A stretch of DNA of 64,000 nt, from assembly GCA_013398275.1 (NCBI GenBank), contig VZSE01005937.1, positions 320,172 to 384,171 of the forward strand, in the 5' to 3' direction. The position numbers and the translations under genes are program-made. The DNA comes from Promerops cafer (lineage: Eukaryota; Chordata; Aves; Passeriformes; Nectariniidae). This document shows, piece by piece, positions 34,495 through 47,900 of the stretch. Numbering within the stretch: position 1 is the first letter of the stretch; each line of letters opens with the position of its first letter. The notes under the pieces were generated by a model, which ran no database searches, had not been told where the DNA came from, and saw only the letters and a list, made by a program, of their open reading frames with translations.

Positions 34495-37400
34495 ACAAAA
34501 CTGGACATACATGAGCCCCTTGAACCTGATGCACCTCTGAGTGCTGAGAAAACCGACCCATTTCAGTGCAAGAACAACCTTGATCAGCTTTGAAAGTCTA
34601 TGGCAAGTAAGGGAGATTCCTGTGTACTGGAAGAAAGCAATTGCCAGTTCTGCCTTCTTGAAGGAAAAGAAGGAGGATCCAGTGCAACACAGGCCAGTCA
34701 GTCTCTCCTTTATCTGATGGAAGCAATGGACTGAATCCTCTTTAAAAACATTTTCCAACACAGAAAAGTTATTTGAAGTCATTAGCAGGGATTTTTAAAG
34801 GGGAAATCATGTGTGACCAATTCATAGATTTCTATGATGAGGGGATTCTCATGGTGGATGAGGGCAAAGCATTGGATGCTGTTCATCTTACATTTGGAAA
34901 GGTTTTCAACTCCATTTCCTGTAACATTCTCACTGATTAACTGATGAAATGTGGGCTAAATATATGGACAGTGAGGCAGATTGAAAACTGGTTTTCATGG
35001 TTGTGACCAGAACACAAGTTTCAGATTGAGGCCAGCAACTAGTGAAGTACCCCAGAAATCAAAACTGAGGCAAATATTATTTAACATTGTTTTCAGTGAC
35101 TTGGATGGTGGGACAGAGTGTTTCCTCAAAAAGTGTGAGAAGAGTGGTTGATAGACCAGATGGGGGTGTTGCAGCTTGGAGGTGCCTGGACAAGAAATGG
35201 ACTAGCAGCAACCTCATGAATCTCAACAAAGGTAAATGCAAAGTTCTGCATTTGGACAAGATGAATCCCACTCATTAAGAGAGACTGGGGGTTGATCAGC
35301 TGGAAATCAGTGTGGCACAAAATGACTCGACCTGGTGGACACCAAACTGGCCATGAGCCAGCAATGTGCTTTTGTGGAAAACAAAAAGCATTAAGAGCTG
35401 CATGAGGCAGTGTAGGTAGAGGGAGGTGGTACTTTCCCTGTACTCATCTGGAGTACTGGGTCCTGTGCTGGGCTCCCCAGTACAAGAGATCAAAAGACTG
35501 GAGCAAGTCCAGCAAAGGACCTCAAAGATGAAAAAGTGAAAGGAGTAAGATGAGAGGCAATGGACATAGGGACAAATACAAGAAAATTAATTTAAACACA
35601 GGGGAAAGATGGGTTGAGTTTCTCTGGGGGGTGGATAAGTTGTTTTCTTTTTTTGCCACTGCAAGACTGATTTGTGGGACAGTTTACCTAGGGAATGTGG
35701 AGTCTCTATCCTTGGAGATATTAAAAATCCAACAGGACACAGCCCTCAGCAATCTACTGTAGCTCACCCTGTTTGAGCAGGAAGTTTAGACTAGATGGTC
35801 TGTTGAGGTACCTCTCAACAACTTTAGGACTGAGTGATACTTAAAAATCTTTTCAGCCTAATTATTTTGACATCTCCTTAAGATATGTTTGGGCAATAGT
35901 GCCAGATAAAACAAGCAACAATATCTTCTGTAAAACAATAATTTTAAATTAGTTACAGAAATTTCCATCAAAATATTTATCATGTGAAGTAGAAAAAATT
36001 GGGGCTGGAAGTAACATTTTAGGCAGGGCTGATGCCTGTTTGAAATCTGGATATTATGTTCTAAATAAATTACAACAAATACAGGTGACCTCATAAATCC
36101 TTGTAAGTCAAATTACTTGCAATAATTAATCTGTGAAATAAACATGAGTGTCAGGATTTTCATACCTCATCTTCTCAGTCTTTTCACTTTTACCTGCCTC
36201 CTTCCCTTTGGGATGTTCAATCAACTGACGTTTTTAACATGCCAAGAATTTGCAAATGATAAAATGGAACATTGTCAAAAATAATGTCAGATGCCAGGAC
36301 TGCTCTGACACCCACGGTACATTAAAACGGGATAAAAGTAACGTCAAATGAAAGTGTCTGCAGTGAAGGGAGTTGATATATAACAGTGGAACATAGAAAA
36401 GGACCTTTGATTTAATGGGGTTCAATTTCATAAAAGTGCAGATCTTCAAATGGGAATGTCATTGAAGTAATCAGGCAGTCCTACAACTTCCATCTTGTTA
36501 TAAAAGGACACAGATAATTAAGTGTGATTACCTCCTGAATAACAACAGAAATCACAACCCAGTGTGATCCAGATCAAAATTGAGCCCCAGAACTAAGCTA
36601 TGAAAGTATTGCTCTACTTGCTGTTGAACACACATAGCAAATGTGTGGTCCCACAGAACAGAGGTGACATTGCTCTTGCCTGCTGCAAAAATTTGTTATT
36701 CATACCTGGTTTGAGTTGTAGATGGTTCTTCTAACATAGATGAGTTTTTTGACTAAAATAGGAGTGCAACAATACACCTGTATTATGTCATATACATCTG
36801 TACTGTGCCATAGAGAAAATAAAAATAATTTGTCTTTCCTTATGTTTAAAATTATTAGAAAGATCTAATCTGCTTTAATTGATTGAAATGCTTTATAGTA
36901 GTAAGCATATGAAAAAAATTAAATGCTTTTTCTGTTCCTACATGACTAATGGGATAGAGAGATGAAGAAAATGAGTAATGTGGGAAGAATCCTTTGCTAA
37001 AGGCTCCCTTCTGACAGTGACATCAACAAAACTTCTAGATGTTGTGGGTTTCTTAATGGGAAGTAAACGATAGGTGCTAGCATATCTGTGTGTAGCAAAG
37101 GGGTTTCAGGAAAATTGGAAAGCTCCTGCTGTGATGGTTGACTGTCCAGCATTGATGGTGTTAGCATGCACTGAAACTTCACTCTTTGATACAGTTACCT
37201 GAAGCGATTTTGGCTGCTCATGTTCTCCGGAGCCAAAGTATTTCTAGGAAGTGCTATTATCATGGCTTCTCCTTTTTTCTCTGCCCTGTTTGTGTTTTCC
37301 AAATCTTGGTGAGGGCTTTTAGCAGCTACATGCAGTTTCTTCCACAGCGTTTTCTATTACGAACATACTCATTTAATGCTTACTTTCTTGAAAATTTTTC

Positions 37401-37755
37401 TAAATCAAATATCTAAGAGATTCCCTGTTTCTCAGTAAATATTTTTTTCCATGTACATTAATTTCAGCCCAGGGCAAATCCTAGGGGACAGAGCTTCCTA
37501 CAACTCCAGAGCATTTAGCTGCAAATACATGAATGTGGTTAAATACAGTGAGATTTTCCTTGGATAGAAGTGTGCATGTCTGTCTTGACTTCTACAGGAC
37601 TTACAGATATTCTTAGTCATGTTGATAGATTCTCCCTTGAGTTTGCTTCTTTGGAATAGACAGCTTTTCAAAACAGGGATATCTGTTTCAGATTAAGAGT
37701 TTGTTTTAAAATTCAGATTAATGGTTGGTCCTGTTATCTTTCCAGTTGTCCTTAG

Positions 37756-37790
37756 AGTCAGTCAGTCAATCAGTCAGTCATTCAGTCAGG
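37756..37790. repeat. (CAGT)n imperfect microsatellite
   Basis: About eight CAGT/CAAT/CATT units in 35 bases. It lies some 60 bases before the A/C tract, so two unrelated simple repeats are close together here. Confidence 0.9.
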
Positions 37791-37847
37791 AAAAAGCCAC
37801 TATAAGCAGAGTCTGTTTTGCTGACAAATCTAAGTACACACCGAAAT

Positions 37848-38046
37848 CAAACAAACAAACAAACAAACAAACAAAAACTCAACCCAACCCATCCCAAACA
37901 AACAAAAAACCAAACACAAAAACAAACAAAAAGCGAACACAAAAAATGCCCCTCAAAACAAAAAGCCACAAAACCCCAATAACAACAAGAAAACTAACAA
38001 CCCTGAACATAACCCAAACTCCCAACCCCCAAAAAAACCTACATTG
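37848..38046. repeat. Strand-asymmetric A/C tract starting as (AAAC)n
   Basis: The first 30 bases are AAAC units. The remaining 170 are irregular A- and C-rich text with only about half a dozen G residues and few T on the plus strand. The lack of T-containing stop codons keeps one plus frame open across the tract (lysine, threonine, asparagine, proline and glutamine only). I treat it as a degenerate simple repeat. Confidence 0.85.
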
Positions 38047-41000
38047 GAAAAACAGTTAAAACATCACACTTTACTGAGAAACAATCTTGTCATCCAATCA
38101 TTGTTAGTTACAAAGACTTCAAAGTTTATGTGATTTAATGTCTACGCATTCATTACAAGACCCAGGCAAATGGTTTGTGTGATTTCATGGAACTGTCCTA
38201 AGACATCCCTGGAACTCAGTTGTTTGCTGATGCAGTAACCTTGTCTGTTAACAAGATGCCACAGCACTGTGCCAGCCTCTCGTGCTGTGAAAACACACCT
38301 CAGATGGAGGAATGAGAATCCTGCTTATGTATCCAATATTATCTAAAAGGTGAAACTCGATGAAGCAGGAACTCCTCTCTGAAACTCTCTTTAAACAGAA
38401 TGCATAATGAAGTGCTAAACCCACTGTGTCTTCCTCTGTTCATTTTGTATCCCTTCAGGTCTGCATTTGACCATTGCTGAAGGCCTTCCTGCAGAGCATT
38501 CTGTTTTACAAATAACACTGGAAGCATCCAAATGTGAACTCCTGGAAAAGCTACAGGCAGCATTCAAACATTTAATGGGCAGGGGACAAAGTTTGCCTGC
38601 TAACATATTCTGAAGCATGTGCCACCTCATCTTCACTCTTATTATGACATCCAAATGCTGGCACATTTTCAGTTTGCTGTGTGCAAAGCACTGCTTCGGA
38701 CACAGTGGGAACAAGTCTTACCTAAAGAAAGAATTAGTAATTTCCCTGCCTTACCAGACCCATCATCTCTTTCCTTTTCTTCTTTAATGTAGTTGTGTTT
38801 GTTATTTTTCAAAATTCAAGTGCTGTATGAAGTGTAATAGCTTTATCCAGGGAAAAATGGCCAAAAGTACATGCAGAGGAAAAGTTACAATAGCTTAGAT
38901 GGTACAAATACAATTTATGGTCAGTTAAAGTCAGGTCAGAAGCAGATTGTGGCAATTTCTTCTCTATTTTTTGGTGTGATTGCAATGGATATAGACCGGA
39001 AACTTCAGTCAATGGAAATGACAGAATAATTACTGCAATGGTATCTACTTATGCCTTGAATAAAGTAACATACACTCTGCATAAGAAAATACATTTTTTC
39101 TCTAGGTGAACATTAGGCTTTTTCTGTATGTGGTACATACAGCAAAATGCAGGTACCTGATTAAAACTTACTTCAAGCTCTGTACACAAGCCATTCATGC
39201 CATAAACATGGACGACTAACCAAGACAGTATTCAGAGTGCACTGTACAGGAAAAGAAACTGAAGCACAGGAAAGAAAGATGATTTGTTCACTGTCCACGA
39301 GGGAGATAAGAGGAGATAACTCTGAAGAGCAACCTGCTTTTTAATTCCTATTCAACTCTGTAATCACAAAGCTGTGCTTTCCAATTAGAAATAATAGTAA
39401 TTCTTAGGGAATGCAGAGGGCTATAAATGTTTGCAATTGCAAAACAGCCTTGTGTTAGATCTCTGCATAGATTGGAGCAGCAGACCGTGACACTTGGAAC
39501 CTTTGTCGTCTTCTACTCTGTTTGAATGGGTTTGCACATGCTGTGTGTAAACCTCTTCACAGCTAATGTTATGTTTTCATGTGCAAATGTGGAGTCCTGC
39601 TTGGCAAATGACTAAGCTGTTGTGTGGTTTAGGTAAGACAGGGTTGATGGGAAGACAGGGAAAAAACTTTGAGAAGATTTATAAGTTTATATGGTGACAT
39701 CTTGGCTGGCTAAAGAGAGCTTTTGGACAGAAAATGGTATTTCACTTAGCCATATTACCTCTTCTTGAAAATGTGACCAAAAAGACAGTGTGGTGACTTT
39801 ATATACTCTTGGAAGGGCAGCACAGATTTCCTTATGATGGAAAGACCTTAGAAAAATTTATTGAGTAAACTGAGATAATAGCTGCATCAAAAAGTCAGTA
39901 AAATCAGTGTAAGAGAAGAACTTGTGTGCCTCAGCTTGTTGTGATGTGCTAGCATTTTCGTTCATGTAAAAGACCAGAGTTTGGTATGACAGTGTGAGTG
40001 CCTGAGGGATAGGAAGCAGCAGATATTGGTATTGTGAGAACAGTGTTGAGAAGAATTACTGCAGAGGTAGGAGGGCTGTAAAAATAAATCTAAAATGTGG
40101 GAGTGGAAATTGGTAATGAAGCATGTTTCAGAATCTTTTACACTGACTAGGGAAGCAAAGGAAAGAGAGTGAATAAAGAGAATTTAAAACTAATATGAAG
40201 ACCTAAGGACAAACAAAGGGGGAAAAAAGTAGGATCAATAGAAGGATTCTTTGCACTGAAAGACAGCCCTCCCTCTTGCAGTGTTCCAGAGACAAATTCT
40301 GTTCTCAGCGCAACTGATGTAAAGCCTGACTAATTCCATCTGTCACCTAGACAAGTGAAAATCTAAAAGAATTTGCAGAAAACGCTGGAATTAATTTTAA
40401 TTTACTTTAATCTAAAAAGCAAGATGTTACTCTATCTTATATTTGGCAAGCTCTTTTCTTTTATCTTCCATTTTAGAACAGTAATTAATTTACTCCATTC
40501 ATTTTGATTTTTTTTGTTTTGCTTTTGCCCCTTTTCCCTCCCTTTTTCTTTTTCTGTTTTGCAGTGGTAGTTTAACCAAAAGAAACCAGGATCTTCCCCC
40601 ATGTAGACTGTCTTTAAAGTGTCATGTGAAATGTTTCTGCAGCACATTCCCAAGACCCTGATATATGCTGTTTATGTTGATATGATCCACTCTATAATAG
40701 GAGCTTAATATAAAGTGCGCCCTTATGTTATGCTTCAAATCACACAGGTTTCAATTCACACTCCCCCAAAAAGCAAAAATGAGATTAGCATCTAAATTGA
40801 AATTTATGCTAAAGGAATCTGTGAAAAGAAGAGGTCTGAAAAAAACCCTGAGTATCAGTTTTAGGTTTCTTTTTACACTGTATCTTGGTCATTTCTCAGA
40901 AAATAAGCTTTCAGTAATAAGCACTAAACTGTGTCTGGTGTTGCACAGGTGTGCTGAGAGATGAGAAAGGAAGAAATTTAACCCCATTTAGTTAATGCCA

Positions 41001-44000
41001 ATAACTTCAATGAACATGTATCTCCATCAGGAAAGCATCAGCCCAGCCAAAGTTTGTCTGCAAGAGCTCCAGCTGCCCCATCTTTCCCTAATGGGAGATG
41101 CAGGTAAAGCATATTCCCTGATCTGTTTCCATGGTCAGTATCAGTTGCCCACACCCCTGCTCCTCTCCACCCTAGCCAACTCTCAGAGCTTTGGGAATAA
41201 TTTGGACATGCAGACAGGCTTTCTTTTGACACCATATTGCTCTGGGAATCTGTCTGGCACAGAGACAGCAAATAGTTTGAATAAAGAAAAACTCTTTTAA
41301 GACATGTTATATTTCCCTCGTTTCCCAAAGGTTCTCATGTATATTCTGAAAACAGTGTTCAGAGTGAAGCCAAAGTAAAAAGCTTTAAATAATTCATTCT
41401 TGCCTCCCCCAAAAATGCACAGTATGGTTTCCAAAATTGCTTTACACACATTCACTGATGATAAGTAAGGAGATCAGAGTGATGCATACCCCCTCAATTC
41501 TCATTACTTTCAGTGCACAGGGAAGACATCAGGAGGTTTGCTGCAAACTTCCAGTGACAGTAGATTTCCCCCTAATGAGCTCTTTAACTCTCACCACCTG
41601 TGAGTGAAGGAGTCAGAATCTGCGTGAGAAATTCTAACAAAATGAAATGAACTAAAGAACTGAAAATAAAAGGTGATAAAAAAAAATGAGAATGGGCTGA
41701 GGAAGTGTAATGGCATCATCACTTTTTTTACAATTTTGAGAACAGGAACGCGATGGTGGAAATCTGAGCATTGCATAGTAAATATTCTGACACTAATGGA
41801 ATGTGCATTTTAAATGCACTTTAATATCTTTCTGATGAATAATGTGTGGTACTTGAAAGAAGGCTTGACATGATGAGAAACAAGAGAAGACATCCTCTGC
41901 TGTGGTATCCCCTCACATATTTCTAAATGTGAACAGCTTGAGCACTTCAAGCAACTATTGCTTATTTCACTCATAATGAATAGTTAAGTGTTGTGTTACT
42001 AAGGGAGAAAAGGATGTTTATGTGGCACAGACTTTCATAACAGCACAGCAAAACCCAAGAAGTATGTGAAGCAAAAGAGTGTGTTGACATCTTTTTATTC
42101 TGCACATGCAAAAAGCAACTACATTCTCCCCACTCCAAAATTCTTGAAATACATTCAGCGACTTGCTCCACCTTGTCCTGTCATCAGTCAACACATTAAT
42201 TTCAGCAGGGTTTCACTTGAACAGAAATAAATTAAATAAAATCATCAGGATTTGGCCCAGACCATATAAATCTGCTGTTATCAGATTTAGTTACTGTTAT
42301 CAGTTTAAACCAGCAGGCTAACTGAGACAATCTAGGGAGCCAGTTCCCACCCTGCCCATTTAAAACATCAAGATGGACTTTTGCAGGCAGGTCACAGTGA
42401 GTTTGGAGTTTGAATTCCCATGAGGAGCAACTAATGCAGGAACAAGTGCTATTTTGATTTCAATGGACTAGAGTTCCATAAATCTGTGCATTTATAAGAC
42501 TTAAAGATCTCATGGCTCTATATGAAATCACATCAATCGCACAAGCAGAAATTGAAAATGGACATTTATAATGACTCCCTAAAATTCTTAGTCAGCAATA
42601 AAATAAATTAAAATGTGTCTCAAAAACCTAAGGAGTTATGTGCTGTATTTTCAGTCAATAAAGATAATGACAGCATGCAAAGCTGTATTACAGCCGGTTT
42701 TATAGCCAAACTTTTACAGGAGTGTTGTGAAACTGACTGAAATGCATGTTTGGACTTTTGCCCAAGAATTACTATGCTAGGCAGAATACCATTAAGAAAA
42801 CTGGGAAAATTCAGTTAGAAACATATTTCTTTCGAGTTTTGTTAGGCACTTTTTATATTACTATCTAGATGACAATTCCTTACCCTTTCCTTACTCTTCT
42901 TGATTCCTTGTACAGTAGCCATCATATTCATGTGAATTTATATGCTCTGTATAGATGGAATGTAAAATATTCCGTTATTTTATCAGCTGGCATTTTCCTT
43001 GAAGCACTTTTAGTAGTTCTTATTTAACATGATGAAAGAAAGAAAAAGAAACTGGACTTCTCACCCAATCCACAAACATTTAGACCTGAATATTGAGTAA
43101 AGAACATGCTCTTTATTCAAACTAATGTTAGTATTTAAAATATATAAACTCTAAACTAGTATATCTCTTTTTTTCCCTCCATGTGTCATTCCTGTTTTCC
43201 TTCTTCTCCCTCTTGTCCAAGTTACTCTGAATCAGATGCATTTTCCTATATTCTGGATATAGATTTAACCGAACAGCCCATCTATCAAACCTTCAGCTAA
43301 GACATAATATCAAGCTCATGTTGTCATATTGCGTTGCAGAAAGTCTTCACCTTTCTGAAGGCTAGATAACAGGTGGTAACAGATGAACCACTATCAAACT
43401 TCCCAAAACATCTGTAGGGTTTGTTTTAGCTATCCCTCTGAAACCAAATAATTCTTCATTTTCTTAAGAATAATAACTATTGCTTCTGCCCTCTAAAAGT
43501 TGTAAAATGTTCTCTAAAATAACACTGTTAAAAGAGAGGGATGTGTATGATAAGACTCACTGAGAGTTTTGACAAATTAAAGAAATATACAGACAGAACT
43601 CATTAAAACAAACAATTAATTGGATATATAATATGCATACATCAAGATTATAAGAAATTTAATCTGAAGAATTCTGTCAATACAGGAGTTTAAGAGGTCA
43701 GCTACCTTTGCCAAACATATCTATAAGATATCTAACATGGAAGAGCTATGAAAGAGAAAAGATACTTGCAACAGAAAGATTGAGAAAAGAACCAGGTAGG
43801 CAGAAAGAATCTGAACAGCTTATTCTGCATGTCTCAGAATGTGAATCATAGGACTAAATGGAGACATTTAATGTGAATTAGTCACTGTGGTTTTCCTGTC
43901 TAATCTATGACAATCTTATCAAACTAGCCAGTGGTGTCCTGGACATGATTAATTTCTTCTGAAAGTATATATTTAAAGTAAGCCAGATCAATCAAACCTG

Positions 44001-44999
44001 AAAAGTGCCTATGAAGGCACTTCTCAATGAACAAAACTTCAGTGATTGAAAAAGGATTTTAGGTGAGTGGCTCAGACATGCATATGTACACTGTAGACAT
44101 ATATAGCTTGAGATGAGATGAATCCTGTCCTTGGGCTCTGTAATTTACCTTCAGCAGCAATTGGCAGTTTAAATTGTGGATCACTGGGTCAGATCCTGTC
44201 AGTGGAAAGCAAAGAAGAGACTAGCATGGAAAATCAAATTATTCCTTCTCAAATGGAAGAAACAAGGAGAAATTGCCACAACACTTCTCTGACTCAGCAT
44301 TTTTGAAATGACATAATTAATTCTAGAGATAATGACATATTAATACTTAAAAAGCTGCTATGTCAATTTTCCTAGAATATTGAGATACAGTCACTTTCAG
44401 GTACTTAATTGGGCAATGCTAATGAGTTGAAGCAGTTGGGATAATTACTCATGTGTTCCAGTTCTGGAACCATGTATTTGTGAAGCCTGGATTTCTGTTA
44501 AAACAGAAATGAAACCAGTGAGGTAAGCAGAAGGGCAGGGAAAAAAATAGTATGAGGAATACCATAAATTTGAATGAGCATTTGCCACTGGGCAATCCAA
44601 AGCCTGAAAGTCTAGAGTTCAAAGCTTGAAAGATACATGAGTTCAAAGAGGACCTTTAGAAGACTGGGTGAATTTTACCCAGGTAATCTAATGAAGCAGC
44701 ATAGAAATAAAGACAGTGAGCTGAAGAGAACTGATGGGTGAACTATGACTCTTACCCTAAAAAAGGAATGGAAAACTAAATCATACACTGAAAAACTTTC
44801 AAGCACTCTTGGAGCACAGAAATCTGCTTTGTAAATTATTGAGTGCCTTCATAATAGATTGTTGTAGCTATAGTTTACCTCACAGTAGAGATTCTTTAAA
44901 GCTAGTCCAAAGAGCAAAGTCATGTGGCCTTAGCACTACAAGAGTCTGCAGTGCAATAACCAATACCATTTTTTGGAACCACGTGAGCATCACATTGAA

Positions 45000-47900
45000 G
45001 GCTCATATATCTTTATGCTGTGAGGTAGCTCTCTGTGGCAAACCCATAGAAAACAGTTGTGTTGCATTTTGTTTTGTTCTGTTTTGTTTTGTGTTGTTTT
45101 TGTTGTTGCTATCTTTGGATCGGGAGTCTGAGTGAGTTGCAAATTGCTACCGTTCTCTAGATCCAGCTAATCTGAAAGTTTAAATGTCAGCCCCACCCTA
45201 ACTGTTCCCCCATGGTAGTTACTTATGTCATGCTTATGCCATGTGTTGCTTTTTCATTTTACAATTTGTTGCAGCCTCTCTGTAAATCTCCAGGGCAGAA
45301 AACACACAGTAAACCCAAGAAGGTTATCTCACTGACATTTGGGGCATGGAAAGAAACTCTGAGTCTTTTGTGAATGCACAAGTATGTAGTTAGCCCCTGC
45401 AGACTTCCAGATATGGTAGTGGCATAGGGTGAGATAGGGGGGCCGAATGAAAGGAACTAAGTGACCTATGGAAAATTAGGAACATGAGCAGAAAATGAAA
45501 GGGTTAGGATGTTTATTTAAAAGCGGAGCTTCACTGGGATACTACAAGACGCATCAGCTTGTCAGGGCATAAGATTTGTGTTACAACCCATAAGGCCATT
45601 AAGTGAATTACACAAAGTGTTCACAAAAGTTTATCTTCCTAGTTAAGAATTTTTTTCTACTTTGTGTTCACCAGGCTCTTTGTGTTTTACCTACAAAGAA
45701 ATATAAAGGAGAATATATACATATGGATATATATGTGTGCATGTATTTCTTCATATCTGTGCTCTAAACTTCAAGCATCTTTCTCAGTAAGAAAAGAGAA
45801 ATTTCTTCTAAAGAGGACCCTTGTATTTGCCTAGTGAGATTCGTGACTATGCTGCTGGAAACATTAGTGACATTAACCATTTCAACAAAGTTAACAATTA
45901 GTTTACAAGTGGAGAAGAAAGTGAAGAACATGACTGGGATAGGGTATCATCATTATATATCAAAAAGTTTGCTGAAACCTGGTGAATTTTTTTTTTTCTT
46001 AAAGTCATACTGTACCAGGATCTAAGTTGCTAAATTAAAAATTAACATCAGTGAGTATGCTTCTAGTTGTAAGAACATGTGGACTATTTACTAATATATT
46101 CAGAAACATACCATTTTATTTCAAATATACACAGACTTTTAAACAATTTGAAATCTATATGTGTTTTTGAAGAAAAACACTACACAACAGAAGTAATTTT
46201 TTGATGAGCATTAACTTTTGTCTATTTTAATTTTCTGATTGTTAAAGCTGTTTTAAATATATAGCTGAACAAGAACGGTGACATTCTCACTTCAAGTGAG
46301 AACCCCTTAGTTTTTCATTAATGGAATAAATGTAATTAAAAAAAAAGTGGTTTGGGTCTGTAGCAACAGCTGTGCTTGAAATCAGTGTACAGCAATCCTT
46401 ACTGAAGACCTTGGAACTAACAGGCTTCTGTCTCAGATTATTACTGAGATGACAAATGCACAGAGGTGAGCTGAGTCTCTTGACTAGCAGCCTTCAGCCA
46501 AGATCATGATGTCTTTTTGGGGCTTTAGAGATGGCTCAATAGCCTAGCACCCATGGAAGACAGAGATCAGCATCTAACCATGTCAGGAAAATGGGAGACA
46601 AATACTTACCATACTTTCATGGACCAAGGCTGTTTTTACAATGTTTTGTTTTTCTTTTAAGTGCAATTAAGTCAAGGCTACACAATCTGTTTTAAAGATT
46701 ATCCCCATGGAAGCTGTCAAGTGAAATTGTGGTAGGAAAGTATGGATCCTGGCATGCTAGGAAACATTTTTGAATAGGTGACCACCACTGCTGCTCACCA
46801 AAACAAACCAAATGACTTTAGGACCTCTTGATTTTATCTAATGACTTTTTGTCTTCACCTGCTATGCTATGAGTCTTGTGTTTATGTTTAGCAGGCAGAT
46901 CTGCATGTACCAGAAACTTTTACTTTCAACCAGATGTAAATGAGCATAATACAATTATAACTTTATTAAAATAATTCAGAGTTATTACAGTAGCATGCCT
47001 GAGCTGCAGAAGCACGGGCAGAGTCTTGTCAAGATCAGACACAGCACAAAGATTCAGGATTTCTCAAGAAAATAAACTCTTGGAACAAAATTTTCTGATT
47101 CTTTCTGGTCTCTGGAAAAATAGGCAGGAAGGCAGGCACAGTGGAGAAAAGGAGGAAAAACAGGGAAACTTTCATGGCAGAAGTATCTGGGAAAGAGAAG
47201 TTCTTCAGAAAGGAACCTATGTACTGTCCACAGAAGAACTTCATGCATTGAAAAACACTTACCAAGCAGAATTGTCAATAAACACTGTCAGAGAGCTTAA
47301 CAAGCATATTTTTACTGAGGATCAGGAGTTGAACTTGGATGATCATTTTAAAGTCTCATGAGACAAGAAAAAATTTAAGAGCAGTCTTTTGTCTCTTTCA
47401 AAATCAGTGGAAGATCTGTCATTGACTTTGTGGCACCAGAACTTCCTTGCAGCTGTTGGAGTGTGAGGTTGGGACTGCCCTGTTACTCCTCTGGGTTTTA
47501 CCCAGAAGCAAAAGGATTTGAGGCTGAGAGAAGCAGATCTCTTCTTGTGCTAATTTACAACCAAAAATAGATTTGTGTTTGATTGCTGACATTTACAATT
47601 GCTTTTCTTGCTATTTTTTCTATGTACAGGATTCCGTTTCTACCCTTTCCTGCTACTGGCTCGGCTGTAATGCCCTTTTGCCTGGAGGGAGGAAGAGGAA
47701 CAGATGGCATGCAGCTAGGCAATTATACAACATAGTAAAAGCAGTAAAGTTCCAAATTTAACTTCTCAGGCTATCTCCTTAAGTCATTCCCCTTGTGTCT
47801 ACCATGCAAAGTTAATGATCGTAAAACTATTTCTGTCTATCTATCTACAGTCTTAACCAATATTAAAGTGACCACAGCCATTTTGATTGACATTTTCTGA

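Larger units (their letters stand above)
33038..35840 (+). mobile_element. CR1 LINE, longest copy, old and frameshifted
   Basis: Plus-strand CR1 of about 2.8 kb, the most complete in the window. In order it carries the end of an esterase-like ORF1 (33,040-33,171), the endonuclease start (33,395-33,540, with 'IMETCWDSSHNW' and 'GGYRLPRNERLG'), a long diverged endonuclease/linker region (33.6-34.5 kb, with 'KKEGFYTCISSRRK' at about 34,290), and the reverse-transcriptase N-terminal and palm regions (34.5-35.15 kb). The C-terminal text 'NLMNLNKGKCKVLHLDK' follows at 35,210-35,265, and a 3' UTR ends near 35,840. The catalytic FADD box expected near 35,125-35,140 is missing through a small deletion. 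Stops and frameshifts throughout mark an old copy. Confidence 0.9.
35841..44999. other. Noncoding stretch, simple repeats only
   Basis: About 9 kb of AT-rich DNA without a recognised gene or dispersed repeat. It holds the CAGT-like tetranucleotide at 37,756-37,790 and the A/C-only tract at 37,848-38,046. Open frames here (the longest about 112 codons, within the A/C tract) are explained by low complexity or chance. Confidence 0.55.

Noticed and set aside
37721..38059. 112-codon plus-strand frame rich in lysine, threonine and asparagine
   Set aside because: Created by the A/C-only tract, which cannot form stop codons without T.
45713..45745. AT-rich tract as a possible origin or matrix attachment site
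   Set aside because: Only a short TATA/TATG run, common in such AT-rich DNA. No further support in the sequence.
47026..47361. 111-codon plus-strand open frame with a hydrophilic product
   Set aside because: No family recognised and no flanking exon evidence. Length is compatible with chance.
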